From RGIG3009 sp045578425 (GTDB lineage Bacteria; Bacillota; Clostridia; Oscillospirales; Acutalibacteraceae): 64,000 bases of DNA. This document shows, in pieces, positions 42,936-52,276 of the stretch (position 1 is the stretch's first letter; every line of letters begins with the position of its first letter). Location of the stretch: positions 62,001-126,000 of the forward strand of contig JAZNKF010000063.1 of the NCBI GenBank assembly GCA_045578425.1, in the 5' to 3' direction. The position numbers and the translations under genes are program-made. Below the pieces are notes generated by a model that did no database searches, had not been told where the DNA came from, and worked only from the letters and a program-made list of their open reading frames with translations.

Positions 42936-43736
42936 ATGTCAAACCCCCGGTTTAATCAAACTGTTTTTTACGCCGCCTTGAGCGAACAGTGTCAGCACTG
43001 TTCGCTCAAGGTTTATTCCTTGTTGGATTCGACAAATACTCAGGTGCGTCGCTTGGCCGTACAAGAGGCACCTGAAGGAACGGTGGTAATAGCCGAAGAA
43101 CAAAGGCAGGGAAGAGGACGGCAAGGTCGCCGCTTTTTTTCACCCCCTGCCACGGGGCTGTATATGAGTGTGTTGTTACGCCCGTGTGAAGAAGCACCAC
43201 CGTTGCTTATAACCACCGCCGCTGCGGTAGCTGTGGCACAAGCAATAGAAGAAATTACCGATCTGTCAGCGCAAATCAAATGGGTAAACGATATTTATTG
43301 TCGCGAAAAAAAGGTGTGCGGCATTTTGACGGAGGGGAGTTTTTTTCCGAACAGCGCGCGGCTTCAATATGCTGTGCTGGGAATTGGTGTCAATTTGTTA
43401 TCCCCGCATACGGGATTCCCGCAAGAAATCCAGAACCGAGCGGGCAGTTTGTACCAAAATGAAAAACCGCCCGTTTTCTTAAAAGAAAAACTGGCGGCGG
43501 CCATTCTTAGCCATTTTTGGAAATGGTATGAAGATTTAAATGCCAAGTCTCATTTGGACGAATACCGTCGGCGGTCGTTGCTGATGGGAAAAACAGTAGA
43601 AGTGTTAACAACAACGGGATCTGTTGCCGACATTGCGGTGGTAACGGGAATCAGCGATACGTTTTCCCTGCAAGTCACCACAACAGACGGTGTAAAAAAA
43701 GAATTGTCATCAGGCGAAGTGAGTATTCGATTATAA
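42936..43736 (+). CDS. birA: Biotin--[acetyl-CoA-carboxylase] ligase, monofunctional
   Basis: A 266-residue protein: biotin ligase core with SLLDSTNTQ, EEQRQGRGRQGR (biotinyl-AMP loop), IKWVNDIYC, VCGILTEG and a C-terminal SH3-like repressor-like domain (GKTVEVLTTTG). There is no N-terminal helix-turn-helix, so it is a plain enzyme. It activates biotin and transfers it to carboxylase subunits. ATG 42936 after AAAAGGGG. A perfect 16-bp inverted repeat lies in its coding region (42976-43011). It ends 6 bp inside the facing YjjG-like gene. Confidence 0.9.
   Translation: MSNPRFNQTVFYAALSEQCQHCSLKVYSLLDSTNTQVRRLAVQEAPEGTVVIAEEQRQGRGRQGRRFFSPPATGLYMSVLLRPCEEAPPLLITTAAAVAVAQAIEEITDLSAQIKWVNDIYCREKKVCGILTEGSFFPNSARLQYAVLGIGVNLLSPHTGFPQEIQNRAGSLYQNEKPPVFLKEKLAAAILSHFWKWYEDLNAKSHLDEYRRRSLLMGKTVEVLTTTGSVADIAVVTGISDTFSLQVTTTDGVKKELSSGEVSIRL
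42976..43011. repeat. Perfect inverted repeat within birA
   Basis: CCTTGAGCGAACAGTG (42976-42991), TCAG loop, CACTGTTCGCTCAAGG (42996-43011). The 16-bp arms are exact complements inside codons 14-25 of birA. Confidence 0.9.
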
Positions 43737-44417
43737 TTTTTGGAGCAACTTTGGTAATTGCGATAACCGCTGTATTTCGTAATCAATCGATACATCGGTG
43801 GAAGTCACTTGGCGGTGCGGATTAAACCAGCACGTGCGAATTCCCACAGCATTACCGCCCCGCATATCCGAAGAAAGGCTGTCTCCGATAATGATGGCAT
43901 GTTCTTTTTCAAAGCCGTCAACAGCGGCAAAACAATGCTCAAAATATTGCGGTTGCGGTTTGTTGTATCCTATTTTTTGTGAAATAAAAATCTTTTGAAA
44001 AAACGGTGCAATTTTAGCACTTTCCAATCGACTGGTTTGGACAGTAGCCAAACCATTGGTAACCAGGTACAACTGATAGTCTTTGGATAGCCGTTTTAAC
44101 AAACGTTTTGCCCCTGCTATAAAATAGTGCCCCGTCCCCAGCTCTTTTTCGTAAATTCGCTGTGCTGTATCCGGGTCGCACGCGATCCCGTATTCGGCAA
44201 ACAACAGCGCAAAACGACGGTGCAACACTTGTTCACGCGTGATTTCTCCGCGTTCCAACAGTTTCCATTGTGCGGCATTGATATGGTGATATCGTTCGAC
44301 CACTGCTTTGGTCGGTCTAATCCCTAATTTAGCCAAAGTGGCGCGAATGGCGCGGCGCTCGGATTTTACAAAATCCAACAACGTATCGTCCAAATCCAAA
44401 AACACGTATTTTATCAT
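43731..44417 (-). CDS. HAD hydrolase, YjjG-like pyrimidine nucleotidase
   Basis: A 228-residue HAD phosphatase. Motif I is FLDLDDTLLDF, motif II VTNGLATVQ, motif III is around GYNKPQPQYF, motif IV IIGDSLSSDMRGG. The order and the DFVKSERRAIRATL cap resemble the YjjG/YfnB noncanonical pyrimidine nucleotidases, which remove mutagenic nucleotides. The substrate remains a guess. It follows secF on the same strand after a palindrome, and its stop overlaps birA by 6 bp. Confidence 0.85.
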   Translation of the reverse strand: MIKYVFLDLDDTLLDFVKSERRAIRATLAKLGIRPTKAVVERYHHINAAQWKLLERGEITREQVLHRRFALLFAEYGIACDPDTAQRIYEKELGTGHYFIAGAKRLLKRLSKDYQLYLVTNGLATVQTSRLESAKIAPFFQKIFISQKIGYNKPQPQYFEHCFAAVDGFEKEHAIIIGDSLSSDMRGGNAVGIRTCWFNPHRQVTSTDVSIDYEIQRLSQLPKLLQKL

Positions 44418-44432
44418 ACGAAACTTCCCTTT

Positions 44433-44466
44433 AAGTAAGCCCCCCGATGTTTCGGGGGGCTTACTT
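44433..44466. repeat. Inverted repeat between YjjG-like gene and secF
   Basis: AAGTAAGCCCCCCGA (44432-44446) pairs with TCGGGGGGCTTACTT (around 44451-44466). It lacks a T-run on the minus strand after secF, so it is a weak terminator there; the plus-strand T-rich tail is simply secF lysine codons. Confidence 0.55.
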
Positions 44467-44469
44467 GTT

Positions 44470-45444
44470 TTATTTTTTGTTTTTCTTTTTTGCTTTTGCT
44501 TTCGGGGCGGCTTTTGCTTTCTTCACTTGTAATGCTTTGCGGCGTTCAGTGTGTTTTACCCACAACACCCAAAGCGGAGAGCAAAGGAAGGTAGAAGAGA
44601 AGAAACCGGCAACCACACCAACCGTCATCGGTAAGGCAAAGCTGATGATAGAACTCAGCGAGTTAATTAAAGCAATCACAGCAACCGTACCGATAGCAAT
44701 AAAGGTGCAAATACTGGTGTTCAAAGAACGAGTGAAGGATTGATTCAAACTAACGTTAACCACTTCTTCAATGCTTGCTTGTTTATCCATAATCGTGCGA
44801 TTTTCGCGAATACGGTCATAAACAACAATGGTACCGTTGAGCGAATACCCCAAAATGGTCAGTACCACTGCCACAAAGTTGTCGTTGAGCGGAATACGGA
44901 AAATGACAAACACAAAGTAAGCAATGAGAATATCATGCAATAAAGCGAGCAAAGCCATCACGCCGGCGGATAAGCCGCCAATCTTGCGGAACCGCAAACC
45001 AACGTAAATCATCAGGAAAACAGATGCCAAGGCAATGGCATACAAACATTTGATAAAGAACATACGGCCGCTGGACGGCTGCAACGAGTTGGTGGAAATT
45101 TCTTCAATAGAATTGTTGGGATATTCCTTTGCCAACACGGATTTAAAGTTCGTTTGCGTTTTGGAATCCAAATCGGTGGTCATGGTGATGGTGATGGTGT
45201 TCAGCCCGCTTTCACCGTTTTCCACCAATTCAACAGTGGCGTCAGGCAACTTCGTTTTAACAAAATCCGAAACTTCCGTGTCAACCAAGGCACCTTCGTA
45301 ACTGTATTTCAGAAGCGTACCACCCTTGAAGTTGATATCGAGTTCCACGCCCATAAAGATGTTGCACAACAAACCGACGAGTATTACGGCAGCCGAAATG
45401 CAGGCGAACAATTTGCGGTGTTTAATAAAATCAAAGTTTCTCAT
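44470..45444 (-). CDS. secF: Protein translocase subunit SecF
   Basis: A 324-residue membrane protein with six expected helices. MRNFDFIKHRKL leads into helix 1; ELDINFKGGTLLKY and the later GYSLNGTIVVYDRIREN are SecF/SecD signatures. The C-terminus is a Lys-rich tail. SecDF aids late steps of Sec export using the proton or sodium gradient. ATG 45444 overlaps the secD stop (ATGA). Length is usual. Confidence 0.95.
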   Translation of the reverse strand: MRNFDFIKHRKLFACISAAVILVGLLCNIFMGVELDINFKGGTLLKYSYEGALVDTEVSDFVKTKLPDATVELVENGESGLNTITITMTTDLDSKTQTNFKSVLAKEYPNNSIEEISTNSLQPSSGRMFFIKCLYAIALASVFLMIYVGLRFRKIGGLSAGVMALLALLHDILIAYFVFVIFRIPLNDNFVAVVLTILGYSLNGTIVVYDRIRENRTIMDKQASIEEVVNVSLNQSFTRSLNTSICTFIAIGTVAVIALINSLSSIISFALPMTVGVVAGFFSSTFLCSPLWVLWVKHTERRKALQVKKAKAAPKAKAKKKNKK

Positions 45445-46865
45445 GCTTTTGTACCTCCCAACAACCAAGGTTTACGGAGGAACTTGAAGCGGGAAACCGA
45501 TTTGAGCATCAACCGCGAGCAAGTCACACCCATAATGAAGTTAAAGATAATACCGGCAAGCAACGTGTAACCAAACGAATAAACGGCGCCGCTGGCAGAA
45601 ACAGGGAACATGAAGAGCAGCGGTTTTAAGAGTTTGGCAAAGAAACTGTCGGCAGGTCCGAACACACCCATCAACACAATAGCAACAATAATAACGGTGA
45701 TGTTACCGTCGAAGATGGCCGAAAACGATTCGCTGCAACCGTTGCTGATAGCACTGTCAATGGTACGACCGCGACGAATTTGCTCTTTGATGCGTTCCGA
45801 GGTGATAATGTTAGCATCCACACCCATACCAATGGAAAGAATGATACCGGCAATACCGGGTAATGTCAGTGTGAAGCTGTCAAGGAACGGGAAGAAACCG
45901 GAAACGACGGCAATTGAGCCGGCAATTTGACCCAACAAAGCAATCACGGCAACCACGCCGGATAAGCGGTAATACAAAATCATGAAAACGGCGATAATTG
46001 CAAACGCAATAATACCGGAAAGCACCATAATGCTAAGTGAACGTTCACCTAACGTTGCCGTAATGGTGTTGGTGTTTTTTGCCTCAATGCTGAACGGCAG
46101 AGCACCGGAGTTGATAAGATTGGCCAAGTCAGCGGCCTCTGCATAGGTAGCAAACCCACCGGAAATCACAGCCTCACCGTTGGAAATGTGAGCGTTCACC
46201 GAAGGATTGGAAATACATTCGTTGTCCAACCAAATCGAAATGGTATACGTGCTACCGCTGGCCCCGTTCGAATCTTTTTGTTTTTTAGTAGCGGTGGAAA
46301 AAGCGGTTTTACCGGAGTTGTCTAATTTGAGCGATACCACCGGCGAAGTACCGTTTTCATCCCAACCGGCGGTGGCGGAATCCACCGCACTGCCGTTTAA
46401 CACAAAGTCTTCTTTGCCGGGCTTGGTAGTCGGTAACGCACCGCTGGATTCCGATTGGTCCAGATAAAATTCCAACAAAGCGGTTTTGCCCAGTTCCTCA
46501 ATCGCAGCAGCGGCATCAAACTTTGTTTCGTTGCGCTTCCACGGGAAACGGATGATAACTTGGTCGTTATCCGTATCGCTGTACGCTTCGTGGTCAGTGA
46601 TGTTGTTGGCAATCATACGACGGATGATAACTTGCTTCATTGCTTCAATTTGTTCATCGGTCGCATTGATATTTTTATCAGTCGGGGCAAAAGTAACTTC
46701 AATACCACCGCTGATATCAATGCCGGTACGAATTTCGTTCGCACCGCGGATTACCGTATCCAAGCGGTCGCCATACGTTTTATGTACGCCAAAAAACGAA
46801 CAATACGTCAACGCGACGATAAGCAAGGACACAATGAAAAATACAGGTTTTGGTGTTCGCTTCAT
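45441..46865 (-). CDS. secD: Protein translocase subunit SecD
   Basis: A 474-residue membrane protein. One N-terminal helix is followed by a periplasmic-side domain (IRTGIDISGGIEVTF near residue 50; ISNGEAVISGGF) and five C-terminal helices with GMGVDANIITSERIKE, all SecD hallmarks. Shorter than the Gram-negative SecD, normal for Clostridia with separate secD and secF. ATG 46865 after TGGAGG. Confidence 0.95.
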   Translation of the reverse strand: MKRTPKPVFFIVSLLIVALTYCSFFGVHKTYGDRLDTVIRGANEIRTGIDISGGIEVTFAPTDKNINATDEQIEAMKQVIIRRMIANNITDHEAYSDTDNDQVIIRFPWKRNETKFDAAAAIEELGKTALLEFYLDQSESSGALPTTKPGKEDFVLNGSAVDSATAGWDENGTSPVVSLKLDNSGKTAFSTATKKQKDSNGASGSTYTISIWLDNECISNPSVNAHISNGEAVISGGFATYAEAADLANLINSGALPFSIEAKNTNTITATLGERSLSIMVLSGIIAFAIIAVFMILYYRLSGVVAVIALLGQIAGSIAVVSGFFPFLDSFTLTLPGIAGIILSIGMGVDANIITSERIKEQIRRGRTIDSAISNGCSESFSAIFDGNITVIIVAIVLMGVFGPADSFFAKLLKPLLFMFPVSASGAVYSFGYTLLAGIIFNFIMGVTCSRLMLKSVSRFKFLRKPWLLGGTKA

Positions 46866-46900
46866 CGGTCAATCCTCCATTGTTAACTCATATACTGTCT

Positions 46901-46929
46901 ATTATAGGTTATTTTGTAAAAAAAGTCAA
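46901..46929 (-). promoter_or_regulatory. secDF promoter
   Basis: Minus strand TTGACT (46929-46924), 17 bp, TATAAT (46906-46901), about 35 bp before secD. Confidence 0.8.
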
Positions 46930-46945
46930 TCACTTCTGCAAAAGA

Positions 46946-46970
46946 AAAACGCCGCGATGGCGGCGTTTTA
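46946..46970 (-). terminator. Terminator after the aminotransferase gene
   Basis: AAAACGCCGC and GCGGCGTTTT (46946-46955/46960-46969) form a 10-bp stem; on the minus strand it is followed by TTTTTC. It overlaps the gene's stop codon. Confidence 0.75.
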
Positions 46971-48245
46971 AGCATTGTATAATTTTTGGGCATAAGCCAG
47001 TTCAGCGCAAATGCAAAACAGTTCCATTGCAAGGCTCAGTTCCGAAAGCGGGGGATAAGACGGCGCAATACGAAGCACAGAATCTTTGGGATCGTTGCCG
47101 TAAGGGTAAGTAGCACCTGCGGGGGTGATAACCACACCGACCTCTTTGAGCAATCGTACCGTTTCTTTGGCGCAACCATCCGGCAATTCCACGCTGATAA
47201 AATATCCGCCGTTGGGACGGTGCCACGTGGCAACATCGGTATCACCTAAACGCCTTTCCAATGTGGAAAGCACGGTATCAAATTTCGGACGCAAAACCGC
47301 GGCATGCAATTTCATGTGGTTCAGCACACCCTCGGCATTGCCGAAAAAGCGGGTATGGCGCAACATGTTCACTTTGTCGTGACCAATGGTTTGCATGGAT
47401 AAACGGCGTTTAATATCCTTAATATTGGCATTGCTCGCGCCTACCACGGCAACACCGGCACCGGGGAATGTCACTTTGGAAGTCGAGGCAAAGCAAACCA
47501 CCATATCTTCGTGTCCTAAGGCATGTGTTTCTTCAAAAATATTCAACAACGTATCAGGCGTGTCGGTCAGGTGATGAATACAATAGGCATTATCCCACAT
47601 AATACGAAAATCGGGTGCCGCGGGTGTCAAACGTGCCAAACGGCGCACCGTTTCGTCGGAATAGGTAATCCCCTGCGGGTTGGAATACATCGGCACGCAC
47701 CACATACCTTTAACGGCAGGGTCTTTTACCAGTTCTTCCACCATGTCCATATTGGGTCCTGCCTCTGTCATGGGTACCGAAATCATGGTAATGCCAAAAT
47801 GTTCCGTAATGGAAAAATGACGGTCATAACCCGGTACGGGACACAAGAATTTCACTTCCGGCAACTTGCACCACGGTGTGTTACCGCATAACCCCGTGGC
47901 GAAAGCTTGTGCAATATAATCGAACATCAAATTCAAACTGGAATTCCCGCAAACGATTATATTGTCAGCAGGAATTTCCAACAAATCGGCAAACAAAGCC
48001 TTCGCTTCGGGAATACCGTCCACCAACCCGTAGTTGCGGGTGTCAAACCCCGCCTCGGTGCAAAAGCCATCGCGAGCATTGACACAATCAAGCAAACCAA
48101 CGGTAAGGTCCAGTTGGTCGGCACCGGGCTTTCCGCGGGACATATCCAGCGAAAGATTCTTTGCTTTGTACGCTTCATATTCTTTTTGTAACACGGCAAT
48201 ACGCTGTGCTAATTCTTGTTTTGTCATCGCCTGTAAAGCGGGCAC
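46968..48245 (-). CDS. Aspartate aminotransferase, class Ic-like PLP enzyme
   Basis: A 425-residue PLP-dependent transaminase. LSLDMSRGKPGADQLDLT near residue 35 marks the class Ic/DUF4092-like aspartate aminotransferases seen in Clostridia and Corynebacterium. The PLP lysine is in STSKVTFPGAGVAV near residue 246, and WDNAYCIHHL carries the Asp that holds the ring nitrogen. Reaction: aspartate plus 2-oxoglutarate to oxaloacetate plus glutamate, inferred. Start GTG 48245, 8 bp after AAGGAG; an ATG at 48227 is also possible. Preceded by a structured leader. Confidence 0.83.
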   Translation of the reverse strand: MPALQAMTKQELAQRIAVLQKEYEAYKAKNLSLDMSRGKPGADQLDLTVGLLDCVNARDGFCTEAGFDTRNYGLVDGIPEAKALFADLLEIPADNIIVCGNSSLNLMFDYIAQAFATGLCGNTPWCKLPEVKFLCPVPGYDRHFSITEHFGITMISVPMTEAGPNMDMVEELVKDPAVKGMWCVPMYSNPQGITYSDETVRRLARLTPAAPDFRIMWDNAYCIHHLTDTPDTLLNIFEETHALGHEDMVVCFASTSKVTFPGAGVAVVGASNANIKDIKRRLSMQTIGHDKVNMLRHTRFFGNAEGVLNHMKLHAAVLRPKFDTVLSTLERRLGDTDVATWHRPNGGYFISVELPDGCAKETVRLLKEVGVVITPAGATYPYGNDPKDSVLRIAPSYPPLSELSLAMELFCICAELAYAQKLYNA

Positions 48246-48267
48246 GATAACCACTCCTTCTCTGCTT

Positions 48268-48311
48268 AGGCTTTCGAGAGTCGAACCCTTTGCGGTTTTG
48301 CTCGCCAGCCT
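48268..48311 (-). promoter_or_regulatory. Structured leader of the aminotransferase gene
   Basis: On the minus strand, AGGCT-GG-CGAG-CAA-AACC-GCAAAG-GGTT-CGACT-CTCG-AA-AGCCT folds as three stacked short stems separated by internal loops, ending about 7 nt before AAGGAG. I know no riboswitch of this shape. Confidence 0.5.
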
Positions 48312-48318
48312 ACGATAC

Positions 48319-48347
48319 AGTCTACTACAACTTCATCCGTTTTGCAA
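48319..48347 (-). promoter_or_regulatory. Aminotransferase promoter
   Basis: Minus strand TTGCAA (48347-48342), 17 bp, TAGACT (48324-48319); the start site would fall just before the structured leader. Confidence 0.7.
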
Positions 48348-48390
48348 GTCCAAAATGAAAAACTTGCAAAAATTAATTTTAGCAAAAAAT

Positions 48391-48425
48391 AAAGTCCCTT
48401 GCCCGCAAAACGGACAAGGGACTTT
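48391..48425 (-). terminator. Terminator after asnS
   Basis: AAAGTCCCTTGCCCG (48391-48405) pairs with CGGACAAGGGACTTT (48411-48425) with one mismatch, and the minus strand continues with TTTATTTTTT. Confidence 0.85.
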
Positions 48426-48432
48426 GCTGTAT

Positions 48433-49827
<1,395 letters not shown>

Positions 49828-49866
49828 TTTTATCGCCCTTTTCTGCTAAAAACATTACAACTAATT

Positions 49867-49894
49867 ATTATAACAAATCCTGACAAAAATACAA
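49867..49894 (-). promoter_or_regulatory. asnS promoter
   Basis: Minus strand TTGTAT (49894-49889), 16 bp, TATAAT (49872-49867). It overlaps the region just after the ygjV-like gene. Confidence 0.7.
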
Positions 49895-49897
49895 GCA

Positions 49898-50401
49898 CTA
49901 TTTTCGCTTTATCAGTGTTACCAACGCGCAAAGCAGTTCTGTCAACGAGTATGCGGCGGAAACGTAAGCGCGTACCGATAAATTGTACCAAATCCACAGC
50001 GAACAGCAAATAATACCGATAACACGCAACAACCGCTCATTCTTTTGCCATGCGGCAAAAGTGAACAATAACGAAGTGATAAGCGGTACCACCGTGTGCC
50101 ATCCGTTTAAGAAAAACAACCCGATTCCTAAACTAAGACCCAAAAAAATCAACAAAGTACTTTTCTTGTTTTCTCGCTTTTTCTTTTCGTTTTGCCAAAA
50201 AACAACGTACTTCACAACCGAAACCGCGTTGCTTGCCACACCGGAAAAAGCGCCCAATAACGCGTATTGGGCGCCGTACAGCACGTTATTCAGTAATTGC
50301 CAAGCCAAAAACGAAGACCGCTTTTTTGCCAAATAACTTGCGCACGAAACCGCGCAAGTAATCAGTGCTACCGCTTGGGCAATCCAAAAATAAATATCCA
50401 T
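49898..50401 (-). CDS. YgjV-family inner membrane protein
   Basis: A 167-residue protein with about five to six membrane helices. It begins MDIYFWIAQAVALITCAVSC and has LLNNVLYGAQYALLGAFSG, as in the YgjV/Imp-YgjV family of unknown function. It starts 10 bp after pgcA and probably shares its transcript. The ribosome site is unclear: AAAAGGACG lies about 14 bp before ATG 50401. Confidence 0.8.
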   Translation of the reverse strand: MDIYFWIAQAVALITCAVSCASYLAKKRSSFLAWQLLNNVLYGAQYALLGAFSGVASNAVSVVKYVVFWQNEKKKRENKKSTLLIFLGLSLGIGLFFLNGWHTVVPLITSLLFTFAAWQKNERLLRVIGIICCSLWIWYNLSVRAYVSAAYSLTELLCALVTLIKRK

Positions 50402-50411
50402 CAATTAATTG

Positions 50412-52160
50412 TTACGTCCTTTTCTTGCAAACTCTTTTCTTTTTCGGGCCCTCTTTTATCAGTTGTTCTGTCACTGTCAACAGTTTTTGTATTAGGGCAT
50501 CGGCTTCATCTACGGTGTTGCCTGTGGCGGTAACGTAGCCTTTCACCTTCGGTTCTGTACCTGACGGTCGAATAATGACTTCGGCATGTTGTTCCAATTC
50601 AAACGTCAACACGTTGGATTTCGGCAACTGCAGAATTTCACGTTCACCGTTATCTGTTTTACGTTCCGATAACAGGTAATCGGCAACTGCTACCACTTTC
50701 AGTCCTGCTAATTCAGCGGGCGGTGCGGTGCGCAGACACGTCATCAACGCATCCATGGCTTCCATCCCTTTGGCACCCTCGAATTGTACGTTTACCAAAC
50801 GGTGACGGTATACACCAAATTCTTTGTACAAAGCATCTAACACGTCACAAAGGGTTAACCCTTGCGCCGCATAATACGCTGCCATTTCACAAATGAGCAT
50901 CGAGGCAACCACCGCATCTTTATCTCGCGCATGGGTGCCCACCAAACAACCGTAACTTTCCTCAAACCCAAACACAAAGCGTTCGGGAGCATCTTCTTTT
51001 TCCAAATCCACAATCTGTTCACCGATGTACTTAAAACCGGTCAACACGTTGCGCAGTTCACAACCGTATTTTTCGGCAATACGCTCGGCAAGATTGGAAG
51101 TGACAATCGTTTTAATCACCACCGGATTTTCGGGCAACGTACCTTGTTCAGCACGGCAAGAGAGAATGTAGTTCAGTAGCAAACATCCCGTTTCATTACC
51201 GGTAAGCAACGTGTATTCACCGTTATGAAGCACCGCAATTCCCACACGGTCGCAGTCGGGGTCGGTGGCCAATAATAAAGCGGGTTTATTTTCCTTTGCT
51301 ATATCCAGTGCCAGGTTGAACGTTTCGCGCAGTTCGGGGTTGGGGAACGGCGCAGTGGGGAAGTTGCCATCGGGCAATTCTTGCTCAGGTACAACGGTAA
51401 CGTTGGATAATCCAATGCGCTCCAATGCGGCGCGTACCGGCTTGTTACCTGCACCGTTAAGAGGCGTGTAAATCACGTGAATATCACTTTGGCGGCAGAC
51501 ACCGGCATTGATTTGTTGCGCGGTCACACAACTTAAATACGTTTCCATCACGTCGTCACCCACCATGGTGATACGCCCGTCCGCAATCGCCGTCTCAAAA
51601 TCCGCCAAACGGATATCGGTAAACATATCCAAAGTGCGGATACATTCCGTTACCGCAGCGGCATCGTCGTCGGTCATTTGGAAACCATCGGGACCGTAGC
51701 ACTTGTACCCGTTGTAAATTGCGGGATTGTGACTTGCCGTCACCATAATTCCCGCTTGACATGCTAAATGTTTAACCGCAAAGGATAACACCGGTACGGG
51801 TGCTAATTCGGCAAACAACCGAACGTCAATACCATTACCCGCCAAAACGCGCGCGGCCTCTTTGGCAAACACGTCCGATTTAATACGTGAATCGTAGCAA
51901 ATCACCACGCACGGTGCAGGGTATCGCGCGTTCAGGTAATTTGCCAATCCTTGCGTAGCTTTGCGCACGGTGTAAATGTTCATGCGGTTTTCACCCGCGC
52001 CGATGACACCGCGCAAACCTGCTGTGCCAAATTCCAACTCACGGTAAAACCGTTCGTAAATCTCATTATCGTTGCCTGCAATAGCGGTTAATTCCGCGGC
52101 AATATCAGTGTCTTCGGTGGCATTTTCCAGCCAACGTTGGTAATTTTCCCAAACTGTCAT
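50412..52160 (-). CDS. pgcA: Phosphoglucomutase/phosphomannomutase, PgcA-like
   Basis: A 582-residue alpha-D-phosphohexomutase. Key parts are RELEFGTAGLRGVIGAG, the phosphoserine loop VTASHNPAIYNG, the metal loop DPDCDRVG, the sugar loop GFEESYG and the phosphate loop RPSGTEPKVK. It interconverts glucose 1- and 6-phosphate for glycolipid and wall precursors. ATG 52160, after AAGGAG, is chosen; longer frames upstream lack a ribosome site. Own promoter. Confidence 0.93.
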   Translation of the reverse strand: MTVWENYQRWLENATEDTDIAAELTAIAGNDNEIYERFYRELEFGTAGLRGVIGAGENRMNIYTVRKATQGLANYLNARYPAPCVVICYDSRIKSDVFAKEAARVLAGNGIDVRLFAELAPVPVLSFAVKHLACQAGIMVTASHNPAIYNGYKCYGPDGFQMTDDDAAAVTECIRTLDMFTDIRLADFETAIADGRITMVGDDVMETYLSCVTAQQINAGVCRQSDIHVIYTPLNGAGNKPVRAALERIGLSNVTVVPEQELPDGNFPTAPFPNPELRETFNLALDIAKENKPALLLATDPDCDRVGIAVLHNGEYTLLTGNETGCLLLNYILSCRAEQGTLPENPVVIKTIVTSNLAERIAEKYGCELRNVLTGFKYIGEQIVDLEKEDAPERFVFGFEESYGCLVGTHARDKDAVVASMLICEMAAYYAAQGLTLCDVLDALYKEFGVYRHRLVNVQFEGAKGMEAMDALMTCLRTAPPAELAGLKVVAVADYLLSERKTDNGEREILQLPKSNVLTFELEQHAEVIIRPSGTEPKVKGYVTATGNTVDEADALIQKLLTVTEQLIKEGPKKKRVCKKRT

Positions 52161-52191
52161 AGGAACACTCCTTATTGTTTTGATAAACCCC

Positions 52192-52220
52192 ATTATACAA
52201 ACTTTTTTCAAAAAAAGCAA
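52192..52220 (-). promoter_or_regulatory. pgcA promoter
   Basis: Minus strand TTGCTT (52220-52215), 17 bp, TATAAT (52197-52192). Confidence 0.8.
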
Positions 52221-52240
52221 GTACAGCCGCGCGACGTAAA

Positions 52241-52270
52241 ACGACAGCACCGAATTTCGGTGCTGTCGTC
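52241..52270 (-). terminator. Terminator after the ABC permease
   Basis: ACGACAGCACCGAA (52241-52254) and TTCGGTGCTGTCGT (52256-52269) form a perfect 14-bp stem; the minus strand continues TTTTACG. Confidence 0.85.
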
Positions 52271-52276
52271 ATGCAA

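Noticed and set aside
44433..44466. Hairpin considered as a strong secF terminator
   Set aside because: No T-run follows it on the minus strand; the plus-strand T-rich tail is coding sequence of secF.
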